Assembly: GCA_043819345.1 (NCBI GenBank)
Contig: JBDREX010000033.1
Location: 1 to 36,982 of the forward strand
Source: CAYRDK01 sp043819345
GTDB lineage: Bacteria > Omnitrophota > Gorgyraeia > Velamenicoccales > Velamenicoccaceae
Direction of reading: 5' to 3'
DNA: 36,982 nucleotides
Part shown: piece after piece, positions 7,138 to 14,139 of the stretch
Layout of the letters: every line of letters starts with the position of its first letter
How positions within the stretch are numbered: position 1 is the first letter of the stretch
Program-made: the position numbers and the translations under genes
Notes under the pieces: generated by a model
What the model saw: only the letters and a program-made list of their open reading frames with translations
Told to the model about the DNA's origin: nothing
Database searches by the model: none

Positions 7138-8649
7138 CTATTTCCCCCTGAAGAACGAAACAACAAAACCACACAGTACAAAAATAGAAATAAATTCTAA
7201 TCTTCCTGCCCACATCTGTAAAATATAAATAACTTTTAGAGCAGCCGGCATCGTAGTCTGCGTAATACCACAGGACAGCCCCACATTAGCCGCCGCCGAC
7301 GTAGACTCAAACAAAGAATACAAGAACGGATGCCCATAAAAACAACCGGCAATAGCACCTAAAAAATACAGCATCAAATAGGCCAAAGCGATCAAAGCCG
7401 CCGAACGAACTTGTTTGTCATCTAAAAAAAGATCTCTCAAGTGCCTAAATTTCACTTTAACAACAGAGGCTTCTGATGATAAAAACCGCTTAATATCTTC
7501 TTTAAACCCTCGTCCAATCAAACCCACACGCAACATTTTAATGCCACCTGTCGTAGAACACACGCTGCCGCCCAATGCCATAGCTATCAAAAGGCCCAAG
7601 ATTGCAAACGGCCCCCACTCCGAAAGAAACTGATTGGCATAGATCGTTTGAAACCCTGTCCCCGTGTGGCCAGAAATAACCTGAAAAAATCCCCTCCTCA
7701 TCATACTCAAAGGCTGAGCGTAAACATGCCCTTTAGCCAATCCCAACAACGTTAAAACAATAGCAATAGTTACCGTAATAGCAAAAGTCCTGATTTCTAT
7801 ATCACGGAAAAGTTCCCTGCGACGCCCTGTCCAAATAGCATAATGAAGATTAAAATTAATACAGCCCCATACCATAATAATAATACAGGCCAACTCATAA
7901 ATAGCACTTTGATAAAAAATAATGTTCTGAGATTGAGGAGCAAAACCACCCGTGTCAAAAGCCGCCATAAAACCACACGCCCCATGAAAAATAGCCAAAG
8001 GCACCGGCATACCTACTGCCCAAATACAACAAACAGACAAAAGAGTAGTGCCTAACACAAAATAACAAAGGCTCACAAACCAAATAAACTTAGCTGTTTC
8101 AATAATGTTTGGCAGGATCTTTTCGTCACGCGCTTCTCCAACATAAAGTGTAAATGCGCCAGAAGCCCCCTTTACCAAAAAAGACAAAGCGACAACAATA
8201 ATTCCTTGGCCGCCAAGAAACATCAATAAATGACGCCATAAATTAGCCGCTTTGGATAAATGGTCTAAATCCTGAACCAATACTAGTCCAGTTGTAGCAA
8301 TCCCCGACATAGACTCAAAACATGCATCCAGAAAACATGTCCAATGCCCGCTCAAATAGAAAGGCACAGCCCCTAAAACCATACACAAGAGCCAGGCAAG
8401 AGCGACAACAACCATACCATGTACCCACCGCATTTCCGCACCATTCGGCAAATGGGCGATTTCAATCAAGAGCAACCCCACACAAACAGATAATAAAAGG
8501 CCTATAGAAAAATCAAAGATGGGCACCCTCTCACCAAATACAACTGCCACAAGGATTGGCAAAGCCATCACCATGGCAAAACCCAAAACGATTTTTCCTA
8601 AAAAATACAGGATAACGCGTAAATCATATGTTTGAGGTTTTAGAATCAT
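7138..8649 (-). CDS. trkH: Trk-type potassium uptake membrane subunit TrkH
   Basis: TrkH/KtrB-type proteins are K+ channels or transporters built from four M1-pore-M2 repeats in the inner membrane. From the ATG at 8649 this one has 503 residues. The four selectivity loops are visible in order: SGIATTGLV, AAFDTGGFAP, ISGHTGTGFQ and AANVGLSCG, each with the expected central glycine. The charged region before the last repeats (GFKEDIKRFL) fits the cytoplasmic RCK-docking loop. I chose 8649 because the stop of the preceding mini-ORF overlaps this ATG as ATGA; an ATG at 8655 is two codons upstream. The regulatory TrkA partners are encoded just before it. It is inserted between rplT and pheS of the translation operon. 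Confidence 0.94.
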   Translation of the reverse strand: MILKPQTYDLRVILYFLGKIVLGFAMVMALPILVAVVFGERVPIFDFSIGLLLSVCVGLLLIEIAHLPNGAEMRWVHGMVVVALAWLLCMVLGAVPFYLSGHWTCFLDACFESMSGIATTGLVLVQDLDHLSKAANLWRHLLMFLGGQGIIVVALSFLVKGASGAFTLYVGEARDEKILPNIIETAKFIWFVSLCYFVLGTTLLSVCCIWAVGMPVPLAIFHGACGFMAAFDTGGFAPQSQNIIFYQSAIYELACIIIMVWGCINFNLHYAIWTGRRRELFRDIEIRTFAITVTIAIVLTLLGLAKGHVYAQPLSMMRRGFFQVISGHTGTGFQTIYANQFLSEWGPFAILGLLIAMALGGSVCSTTGGIKMLRVGLIGRGFKEDIKRFLSSEASVVKVKFRHLRDLFLDDKQVRSAALIALAYLMLYFLGAIAGCFYGHPFLYSLFESTSAAANVGLSCGITQTTMPAALKVIYILQMWAGRLEFISIFVLCGFVVSFFRGK

Positions 8650-8768
8650 AGGCATGCAAAAAAGATGAGGAAACAAATTAACAGCGCCCAACCCACAATA
8701 ACAAAGGCAAAAAATATTTCACAAGATATCCCTAAGATGATATCTACAACATTTTTAACGGTTGTCAT
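8646..8768 (-). CDS. 40-residue small membrane protein between trkA and trkH
   Basis: This mini-ORF runs from ATG at 8768 to TGA at 8646. It starts MTTVKNVVDIILGISCEIFF and continues AFVIVGWALLICFLIFFACL. After a short polar N terminus, residues about 9-40 are almost wholly hydrophobic, so one membrane-spanning helix is likely. Its ATG overlaps the trkA stop as ATGA and its TGA overlaps the trkH ATG as ATGA, a double stop-start coupling that argues for real translation. I recognise no family. By analogy with small subunits of other K+ systems such as KdpF, it might stabilise TrkH; this is inference. Confidence 0.65.
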   Translation of the reverse strand: MTTVKNVVDIILGISCEIFFAFVIVGWALLICFLIFFACL

Positions 8769-9430
8769 TTAAGATCTCCGATGAGGCAGCGTAACAGCTC
8801 CTGCTCATTCTCCACCAAAGTCAGCGCGATAATATCATCACCCGGCTCAAGGACCGTATTGCCCTTCGGCACAATAACCTCGTCTTTCCTGATAATAGAC
8901 ACAAGAACAGAATCCGTCGGCAAAACAATTGCATTAAGATTCTTATGAATGACGGGCGAATCGTTCGTCAAATCAACCCTGACAATAGCGAGCTTACCCC
9001 TCTTAAAACTCATGAGGTTCACAAAATCCGTAAAAGAAACTTCTTCTTCAATAATTTTAGCAATAATCTTTGTCGCGTCAATAGGGACATCGACACCAAG
9101 TTCATTAAAAGTATGCTCGTTTTTCGGATCATTAATGCGGCCAACAGTCCGTTTAATATGAAATTTTTCTTTGGCCAATTGGCATATAACCAGATTATCT
9201 TCATCTTCACCTGTTACAGCAGCCAAAACATCCGCTCGCTCTATATGCGCTTCTTCTAAATAATGAGGGTCGCAAGCATCCCCATTAACAATCATCATAT
9301 TAAGCGTTTCAGCCAACTCCCGACACACTTTTTCATCTTTTTCTATAACAACAACGGTGTGCTTGTCGTCTAAAAGGCGCTGTGCTAAAAAATGGCCGAC
9401 TTTTCCAGCTCCGGCAATAAGAATATACAT
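8765..9430 (-). CDS. trkA: TrkA/KtrA-type RCK potassium-uptake regulator (first copy, next to trkH)
   Basis: This 221-residue cytoplasmic protein gates a TrkH-like channel. Its N-terminal Rossmann RCK domain begins YILIAGAGKVGHFLAQRL (GxGxxG) with the acidic strand end VVVIEKDE that holds the nucleotide ribose. The motif NGDACDP follows. A C-terminal TrkA-C domain (about residues 135-215) includes LPTDSVLVSIIRKDEVIVP and LEPGDDIIAL. It is a single RCK unit, as in KtrA, unlike the double-unit E. coli TrkA (458 aa). A good ribosome site (AGAGGGG) precedes the ATG at 9430. Its stop overlaps the mini-ORF start. Confidence 0.93.
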   Translation of the reverse strand: MYILIAGAGKVGHFLAQRLLDDKHTVVVIEKDEKVCRELAETLNMMIVNGDACDPHYLEEAHIERADVLAAVTGEDEDNLVICQLAKEKFHIKRTVGRINDPKNEHTFNELGVDVPIDATKIIAKIIEEEVSFTDFVNLMSFKRGKLAIVRVDLTNDSPVIHKNLNAIVLPTDSVLVSIIRKDEVIVPKGNTVLEPGDDIIALTLVENEQELLRCLIGDLK

Positions 9431-9541
9431 AACACCCCTCTGATTGGCTTACTATTTAGTTCGTGCTGAATATCCAACATGAACTTGATTGCAGCGATTT
9501 TTCATCACCAAAATTATCAAAAGACATTTTTTTCAGGGCCA

Positions 9542-10210
9542 CTATTTGGGCTCCACTCCAAAAATTTTTTTTGCTTTTTTAATGCTCTCTGTCCTGACAA
9601 TGCCATAGACCCTGTCGCCCTGCTCCAAATGTGTGTCCGGCAATGGAATAATAATGTCCTGCCCATGCGCGTCTCGGCTTTTCAAAACAGATACAATCAT
9701 AAACTCGTTCGGAATAACAACATCAGCAACTATTTTCCCAGCCACGTGTTCATTAACGTCAAACTCAATAATACCCAGGTCTCCTGTTTCAATCAAAAAA
9801 CTGGAAAGCCTGCGGTCAACTAATTTATCCCTGATCATGGAAGCAAACAGGACAGTTCCGCTGATAACTTCTAATCCAAGCGTTTTATAGATCTGCGCCC
9901 TTGCTGAATCATATACCCTGGCAATAACACGCGGAACCTTAAAAATCTTCTGGGCCACTTGTGCCGCCATAATATTTGTATTGTCCCCGTTAGTCAGGCT
10001 GCAAAAAGCATTAGCTTTTTCAATGCCAGCCTCTTTCAGAACATCCAGCTCAAAACCATTGCCAACAATTGTTGCTCCATTAAAATTATGAGAAAGCCTC
10101 TTAAAAGCTTCCTCATGTTTATCAACAATAACAACATTGTGGCCTTCTTCAGATAAAAGCATAGCCACATGCGCCCCTACCCGCCCACACCCAACAATTA
10201 CGATATACAT
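9542..10210 (-). CDS. trkA: TrkA/KtrA-type RCK potassium-uptake regulator (second copy)
   Basis: This 222-residue RCK protein is paralogous to its downstream neighbour. The Rossmann start is YIVIVGCGRVGAHVAMLL with the acidic strand VVIVDKHEE, then TIVGNGFELDVL, where the usual GDA is replaced by GNGF. The C-terminal TrkA-C domain includes IPNEFMIVSVLKSRD and LEQGDRVYGIV. Two different single-RCK proteins beside one trkH suggest a mixed gating ring, or one ligand sensor of each type; this is inference. An AAGGA ribosome site lies about 8 nt before the ATG at 10210. The 110-nt gap to the next trkA holds a motif shared with the cpaB leader. Confidence 0.91.
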   Translation of the reverse strand: MYIVIVGCGRVGAHVAMLLSEEGHNVVIVDKHEEAFKRLSHNFNGATIVGNGFELDVLKEAGIEKANAFCSLTNGDNTNIMAAQVAQKIFKVPRVIARVYDSARAQIYKTLGLEVISGTVLFASMIRDKLVDRRLSSFLIETGDLGIIEFDVNEHVAGKIVADVVIPNEFMIVSVLKSRDAHGQDIIIPLPDTHLEQGDRVYGIVRTESIKKAKKIFGVEPK

Positions 10211-10223
10211 TTAATGTCCTTTT

Positions 10224-10322
10224 TCAGGGTGTAGAGTACAAGGTTTTGGATTCAGAAAAAAACTCTACCTCGCTCTCTGCACCATAATCTCTGAAATTAA
10301 CTACCGCAGCTAAAAAACTCAT
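10224..10322 (-). CDS. Possible 32-codon ORF between rplT and trkA
   Basis: An ATG at 10322 opens 32 codons ending in TGA at 10224. The peptide starts MSFLAAVVNFRDYGAES and ends KTLYSTP. It begins 13 nt after the rplT stop and ends 13 nt before trkA. The ribosome site is weak (AAGAAAGC). In E. coli this position holds pheM, the pheST leader peptide, but this one has only four Phe residues, no evident attenuator, and is not next to pheS. It could be chance. Confidence 0.25.
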   Translation of the reverse strand: MSFLAAVVNFRDYGAESEVEFFSESKTLYSTP

Positions 10323-10334
10323 ATTGCTTTCTTA

Positions 10335-10682
10335 TTAAGCTTGTGCGATTTCAACAAGCTTAGCAAAAGCGGCTGCATCGTTAACTGCAAGCTCTGCCAT
10401 TATTTTTCTATCGATAAGAACGTCTGCTTTTTTAAGCCCTGTAATCAGCTTCGAATAGGTAGTGCCCAACTCTCTGCAGGCCGCATTAATCCGAACCGTC
10501 CAAAGAGCACGAAACTCTCTCTTTTTGACTCGGCGATCACGCGTCGCGTAAACAAGCCCTCGCGCTACGCTTTCTTTAGCCATACGGTATCGCCTTGAGC
10601 GATCACCATATTGCCCCTTGGCCGCTTTCATCACCTTCTTTTTACGCTGCCGCGTTGATATGCTATGTTTAACTCTTGCCAT
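10335..10682 (-). CDS. rplT: 50S ribosomal protein L20
   Basis: L20 (115 aa) binds 23S rRNA early in 50S assembly and, in E. coli and Bacillus, represses its own operon by binding the rpmI leader. The sequence has the standard basic N-terminal extension (MARVKHSISTRQRKKKVMKA, GQYGDRSRRYRMAKE) and a globular C-terminal domain with FRALWTVRINAACRELG and YSKLITGLKKA. The ATG at 10682 overlaps the rpmI end by 14 nt, consistent with coupling. The paired repeat elements upstream of rpmI are plausible L20 targets. Confidence 0.97.
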   Translation of the reverse strand: MARVKHSISTRQRKKKVMKAAKGQYGDRSRRYRMAKESVARGLVYATRDRRVKKREFRALWTVRINAACRELGTTYSKLITGLKKADVLIDRKIMAELAVNDAAAFAKLVEIAQA

Positions 10683-10866
10683 ATGGCAACATCCTCCTCA
10701 CTCTTTTGAAATCAGCCGGACTCACTAACTCGGCCTTTCTTAAACCTCTTTTTCTTTTACGTGTTTTTTTGGTTAAAATGTGCCCTTTATTTGCCCGCGA
10801 GCGTTTTATTTTGCCCTTACCGGTAAACTGGACACGTTTAGCCATTGACTTATTTGTTTTCTGCAT
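10669..10866 (-). CDS. rpmI: 50S ribosomal protein L35
   Basis: L35 (65 aa) is a small basic 50S protein. It shows the family pattern: AKRVQFTGKGKIKRSRANKG, HILTKKTRKRKRGLRKA and the C-terminal FKRVRRMLPYG. The start is the ATG at 10866, preceded by a strong AAGGGGG ribosome site. That site lies only a few nucleotides after the GGCC end of repeat element A, so folding of the element could control ribosome access. It follows infC by 280 nt, an unusually long spacer filled by elements A and B. It overlaps rplT by 14 nt. Confidence 0.96.
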   Translation of the reverse strand: MQKTNKSMAKRVQFTGKGKIKRSRANKGHILTKKTRKRKRGLRKAELVSPADFKRVRRMLPYGKS

Positions 10867-10878
10867 CTATACCCCCTT

Positions 10879-11003
10879 AAATGAGGCCTTAACTTATGGA
10901 ACAAAGTGAACATAAGTTAATAGGCCGAATTTACTCTCACAGCATACTGAGGAAGATTCTTTGAATCTTCCCAGTGGTTATGCCAGGAGTCAAGTTTATT
11001 CCT
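10879..11003 (-). promoter_or_regulatory. Structured leader element copy A (upstream of rpmI)
   Basis: Read on the minus strand, this unit of about 125 nt has two hairpins. The first spans 10942-10983: GCAT/ATGC closes it, then an AACC bulge, ACTG/CAGT, a lone T, and a 9-bp stem GGAAGATTC/GAATCTTCC with an AAA loop. The flanking ACTC and GAGT can pair to enclose it. The second spans 10885-10926: GGCC pairs with GGCC and TTAACTTATG with CATAAGTTAA around a 12-nt loop. The rpmI ribosome site starts 7 nt after the second hairpin. Copies C and D are nearly identical. The likely role is translational feedback control of rpmI-rplT. Confidence 0.72.
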
Positions 11004-11138
11004 AAATGAGGCCTTAACTTATTGCTCAAATATTCTTAACGAGCACATATAAGTTATTGAGCCGAATTTGCCCTAAGCAATCAAGGAAAATCTCAAAAAA
11101 TCTTCCTTCGGATCATGCAAAGAGTCAAATACATTTCT
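11004..11138 (-). promoter_or_regulatory. Structured leader element copy B (diverged, downstream of infC)
   Basis: This unit directly abuts copy A and shares the borders, the conserved AAATTCGGC linker and the TGACTC start. Its hairpin stems differ in sequence but still pair. The first hairpin has AAGGAAGAT/ATTTTCCTT instead of GGAAGATTC/GAATCTTCC. The second keeps TAACTTAT/ATAAGTTA and gains an extra inner TGCTC/GAGCA stem. Preserved pairing despite changed bases is evidence that the RNA structure is selected. Confidence 0.68.
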
Positions 11139-11146
11139 TGAAACTA

Positions 11147-11653
11147 TTATTTTGGTGCTACAACCATAATAATCATGCGGCCCTCAAAAGAAGGCCCATG
11201 TTCTATAATTCCGGAATCTTTAACATCCGAGGCAAAACGGTCTATAACGCGCCTACCAATCTCTCGATGAGCCATCTCTCTTCCGCGAAATATAAGAGAG
11301 ACCTTAACTTTATTGCCTTCTTTTAAAAACTCCAGCAAATGTTTCAGCTTTATATTATAATCGTGTTCTTCAATATTTGGCTTTACACGAATCTCTTTCA
11401 CCTGAAACTGTTTTTGATGCTTCTTGGCCTCTCTCTCCCGCTTTTCCTGCTCATACTTATACTTACTAAAATCCATAATGCGACAGACAGGCGGCTTCAC
11501 TTGCGAAGCAACCTCAACGAGATCTAGCTCATATTTACTGGCTAAGTCCAGGCCATTTTTAACAGTCACAATACCTAATTGCTCCCCATTAGGGCCGATC
11601 ACCCGTACTTCAGGAGCTCTGATTCTTTCGTTAACTCTAACTAACTTTCTAAT
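11147..11653 (-). CDS. infC: Translation initiation factor IF-3 with an AUU start codon
   Basis: IF-3 (168 aa) binds the 30S subunit, prevents premature 50S joining and rejects non-canonical start codons. The N domain begins RVNERIRAPEVRVIGPNGEQLG and the linker region carries KYKYEQEKRERE. The C domain holds KEIRVKPNIEEHDYNIKLKH and VSLIFRGREMAHREIG. No ATG, GTG or TTG lies between the upstream in-frame TAA and the conserved RVNERIRAPEVR block. An ATT at 11651-11653 sits exactly 7 nt after a perfect GGAGG (11661-11665). E. coli infC also starts with AUU, which lets IF-3 repress itself. A GTG at 11602 would delete conserved residues. Two structured elements (C, D) precede the gene. Confidence 0.95.
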   Translation of the reverse strand: MRKLVRVNERIRAPEVRVIGPNGEQLGIVTVKNGLDLASKYELDLVEVASQVKPPVCRIMDFSKYKYEQEKREREAKKHQKQFQVKEIRVKPNIEEHDYNIKLKHLLEFLKEGNKVKVSLIFRGREMAHREIGRRVIDRFASDVKDSGIIEHGPSFEGRMIIMVVAPK

Positions 11654-11668
11654 ACTCCCACCTCCTTT

Positions 11669-11792
11669 AAATGAGGCCTTAACTTATGGAACAAAGTGAA
11701 CATAAGTTAACAGGCCGAATTTACTCCGCAGCATACTGAGGAAGATTCTTTGAATCTTCCCAGTGGTTATGCCAGGAGTCACGTTTATTCCT
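11669..11792 (-). promoter_or_regulatory. Structured leader element copy C (upstream of infC)
   Basis: Nearly identical to copy A. Differences include TAACAGG for TAATAGG, a small change in the ACTCTCAC segment and CACG for CAAG. Both hairpins are intact. Its GGCC end lies a few bases from the infC AAAGGAGG ribosome site, the same spacing as copy A to rpmI. Confidence 0.72.
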
Positions 11793-11793
11793 C

Positions 11794-11917
11794 AATGAGG
11801 CCTTAACTTATGGAACAAAGTGAACATAAGTTAACAGGCCGAATTTACTCTCACAGCATACTGAGGAAGATTCTTTGAATCTTCCCAGTGGTTATGCCAG
11901 GAGTCAAGTTAATTTCT
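11794..11917 (-). promoter_or_regulatory. Structured leader element copy D (upstream of infC)
   Basis: The second tandem copy in the thrS-infC gap, almost identical to A and C and with both hairpins intact. It begins right after copy C with no spacer. The next 29 nt (11918-11946) look like the degenerate start of a fifth unit (AAATGAGCGCATAACTTA), and 11947-11996 shows nothing else recognisable. Confidence 0.7.
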
Positions 11918-11996
11918 AAATGAGCGCATAACTTACAAATCTTGCCAAAAACGAATATTCTTCCTAAAAATAACTGTTCGACAAAACCCTTACCTA

Positions 11997-13712
11997 TTAT
12001 AGCGTCTTTCCTGCAATCTCGCTAGCAACAAGCGCAATAAAATCCGCGATCTTCATTTTCCCTAAATCACCTTTTGATTTACTTCTCACTGAAACACTCT
12101 CCGCTTCCACTTCCTTAGGGCCAATCACCAACATATAAGGTATTTTGCGTAATTCAGCCGAGCGGATTTTTTTATTGAGCGTCTCTGAAGAAACATCTAC
12201 AACACAACGCACCCCTAGTTCTTTTAATTGTGCTTCAAGTTTCCTAACAAACGGCTCAACCTCTTGCTTTAACCCCACAAGAACGACCTGTTCTGGGGCA
12301 AGCCATAATGGAAAATTCCCCGCGTAATGCTCTATTAATGTCCCAATAAAGCGTTCCAAACTACCGAAGATAACCCGATGCAACATAACAGGCCGATAAT
12401 TTTTCCCATCCGTATCAACATAAGTTAAATCAAATTTTTCCGGCAACGCAAAATCACATTGTATTGTTGCACATTGCCAATAGCGGCCAATGGCATCGCG
12501 CAACTTGATATCAATTTTTGGCCCATAAAAAGCTCCATCGCCCTCATTGATATCATACTCCAGCCCTTTTTCGTCTAAAGACGCCCTAAGAGCGTCTGTC
12601 GCCATTTGCCAATCCTGATCTGTTCCGATTGATTTCTCAGGACGAGTGCTCAGTTCTATATTAAAACTTTCAAAACCAAAAAGCTTCATCACATCAAAAA
12701 CAAAATCTAAAACTCCTTTGATTTCCGTTTTTACTTGGCTCGGCAAACAAAAAATATGTGCATCATCCTGCGTAAAGCTTCGCACCCGCAAAAGGCCATG
12801 TAAAACACCACTTTTTTCATGCCGGCACACCGTACCCAATTCAAAAAATCGCACGGGCATCTCTTTATAACTTCTTAAGCAAGACTTATAAATCAAAATA
12901 TGCCCTGGGCAATTCATAGGCTTTACGGCATATTCAGCATCATCCACTTTAAACATGTACATGTTTTCCCGATAATAATCGGCATGTCCGGATGTTTTCC
13001 ACAAATCGCCTTTTAAAACATACGGCGTTGATACTAATTCATAACCCCGCTTCTGATGCTCACGCTTTTCATAGCTCTCCAAAATATCTTTTAAAATAGC
13101 GCCTTTGGGATGATAAAACACAAGCCCCGACCCTGCTTCATCATGATAAATATCAAAGAGCTCTAATTCTTTTCCAAGTTTTCTGTGGTCGCGTTTCTTC
13201 GCTTCTTCAAGAAGCTGCAGATAATGGTCCAGGTCTTGTCTTGTTTCGAAAGCCGTACCATAAATACGTGTAAGCATTGGATTTGTTTCAATGCCATGCC
13301 AGTAAGCACCTGCAAGCGACAACAATTTAAACGCCCTGAGCTGCCCTGTTGAAGCCAAATGAGGGCCACGGCACAAATCAAAAAACTTATCGCCCGTCCA
13401 GTAGATTGTAACGGTATCTTCGGGAATACGCTCTATTAATTCGAGCTTATACCTCTGCCCCGCACAAAGTTCTCTTGCGCGCTCCTTTGCTATCTCCTCT
13501 TTTCTAAAAGGCAAATCGCTTTTTATGATTTCCTGCATACGCTCTTCGATGCGCGCTAGATCCTCCGGGACAAAAGAAGCCTGCTTTTCAAAATCATAAT
13601 AAAACCCATCTTCAATAGAAGGACCAATGCCCAACAACGTATCCGGCCATAAATCTCGTACCGCATGCGCCATCACATGAGAACAACTATGTCGTAATAT
13701 AGATAAATCCAT
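11997..13712 (-). CDS. thrS: Threonyl-tRNA synthetase lacking the N-terminal TGS domain
   Basis: ThrRS (571 aa) charges tRNA-Thr. The protein begins directly in the N2 editing domain: HSCSH (HxxxH, residues 8-12) with partner CRGPH (CxxxH, 114-118). The catalytic core shows FYHPKGA, the zinc-site MNCPGH and motif 2 VCRHEKSGVLHGLLRVRSFTQ. The anticodon-binding domain (PLWLAPEQVVLVG to the end) is complete. E. coli ThrRS has an extra TGS domain of about 60 residues at the N terminus. Here an in-frame TGA lies six codons before the ATG at 13712, so the domain is truly absent. No clear ribosome site is seen; the leader is short and abuts an octamer repeat. Confidence 0.95.
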   Translation of the reverse strand: MDLSILRHSCSHVMAHAVRDLWPDTLLGIGPSIEDGFYYDFEKQASFVPEDLARIEERMQEIIKSDLPFRKEEIAKERARELCAGQRYKLELIERIPEDTVTIYWTGDKFFDLCRGPHLASTGQLRAFKLLSLAGAYWHGIETNPMLTRIYGTAFETRQDLDHYLQLLEEAKKRDHRKLGKELELFDIYHDEAGSGLVFYHPKGAILKDILESYEKREHQKRGYELVSTPYVLKGDLWKTSGHADYYRENMYMFKVDDAEYAVKPMNCPGHILIYKSCLRSYKEMPVRFFELGTVCRHEKSGVLHGLLRVRSFTQDDAHIFCLPSQVKTEIKGVLDFVFDVMKLFGFESFNIELSTRPEKSIGTDQDWQMATDALRASLDEKGLEYDINEGDGAFYGPKIDIKLRDAIGRYWQCATIQCDFALPEKFDLTYVDTDGKNYRPVMLHRVIFGSLERFIGTLIEHYAGNFPLWLAPEQVVLVGLKQEVEPFVRKLEAQLKELGVRCVVDVSSETLNKKIRSAELRKIPYMLVIGPKEVEAESVSVRSKSKGDLGKMKIADFIALVASEIAGKTL

Positions 13713-13743
13713 AGGATTATAAAATCAGTTGAAACTTGTTACC

Positions 13744-13800
13744 GAGTTAACGCGTTTGCGAGTGCGCGAGTTTAACGCGTAAACCCGCTAACCCGCAAAC
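13744..13800. repeat. Degenerate GRGTT octamer repeat, part inverted, before thrS
   Basis: The first half reads as degenerate 8-mers (GAGTTAAC, GCGTTTGC, GAGTGCGC, GAGTTTAA). The second half is inverted (AACCCGCT, AACCCGCA), so the block could fold into an imperfect hairpin. The same octamer family appears in clean tandem form at 30691-30775, next to another tRNA gene. Confidence 0.6.
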
Positions 13801-13833
13801 ATTGTTTATTTCTTTACTACATTTTGTAATAAA

Positions 13834-13910
13834 TGGTGGGCGCGACAGGACTTGAACCTGTGACCCCTTCCATGTCAAGGAAGTACTCTAACCAGCTGAG
13901 CTACGCGCCC
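13834..13910 (-). tRNA. tRNA-Val (GAC)
   Basis: Acceptor GGGCGCG pairs with CGCGCCC, the T arm holds GGTTCAAGT, and the anticodon stem CTTCC/GGAAG encloses TTGACAT, giving anticodon GAC (Val). CCA is encoded at the 3' end (13834-13836). Confidence 0.96.
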
Positions 13911-13936
13911 TACAATTGTATTTCGTTCTAAAAACA

Positions 13937-14019
13937 TGCCGGGAGAGGGACTTGAACCCTCAAGGCCTTGCGGCCGACGGATTTTAAGTCCGTTATGTTT
14001 GCCATTTCATCATCCCGGC
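13937..14019 (-). tRNA. tRNA-Leu (TAA)
   Basis: Class II tRNA. Acceptor GCCGGGA pairs with TCCCGGC, the anticodon stem ACGGA/TCCGT encloses CTTAAAA (anticodon TAA), and a long variable arm GGCC-GCAA-GGCC is present. CCA is not encoded. Confidence 0.95.
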
Positions 14020-14057
14020 AATTTTCAACTCTTTTCACTACAGACCAACTAAAATTT

Positions 14058-14132
14058 TGGAGGCGTGGGCCGGATTTGAACCGGCGAATAGCGGTTTTGC
14101 AGACCGCGGCCTTGCCACTTGGCTACCACGCC
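14058..14132 (-). tRNA. tRNA-Cys (GCA)
   Basis: Acceptor GGCGTGG pairs with CCACGCC, the anticodon stem GCGGT/ACCGC encloses CTGCAAA (anticodon GCA), and the discriminator is U as expected for tRNA-Cys. CCA is encoded. It starts 8 nt after the coaC stop and is probably cotranscribed with it. Confidence 0.96.
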
Positions 14133-14139
14133 ATCAATC

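Noticed and set aside
8650..8691. Longer trkH start from a TTG at 8691
   Set aside because: No ribosome site, and the region encodes the 40-residue mini-ORF whose stop overlaps the ATG at 8649.
10224..10322. pheM-like attenuation leader peptide
   Set aside because: Only four Phe in 32 codons, no attenuator hairpin seen, and trkA rather than pheS follows; kept only as a low-confidence ORF.
11669..11996. T-box riboswitch before infC
   Set aside because: No T-box core or specifier stem-loop is visible; the hairpins are a different repeated element.
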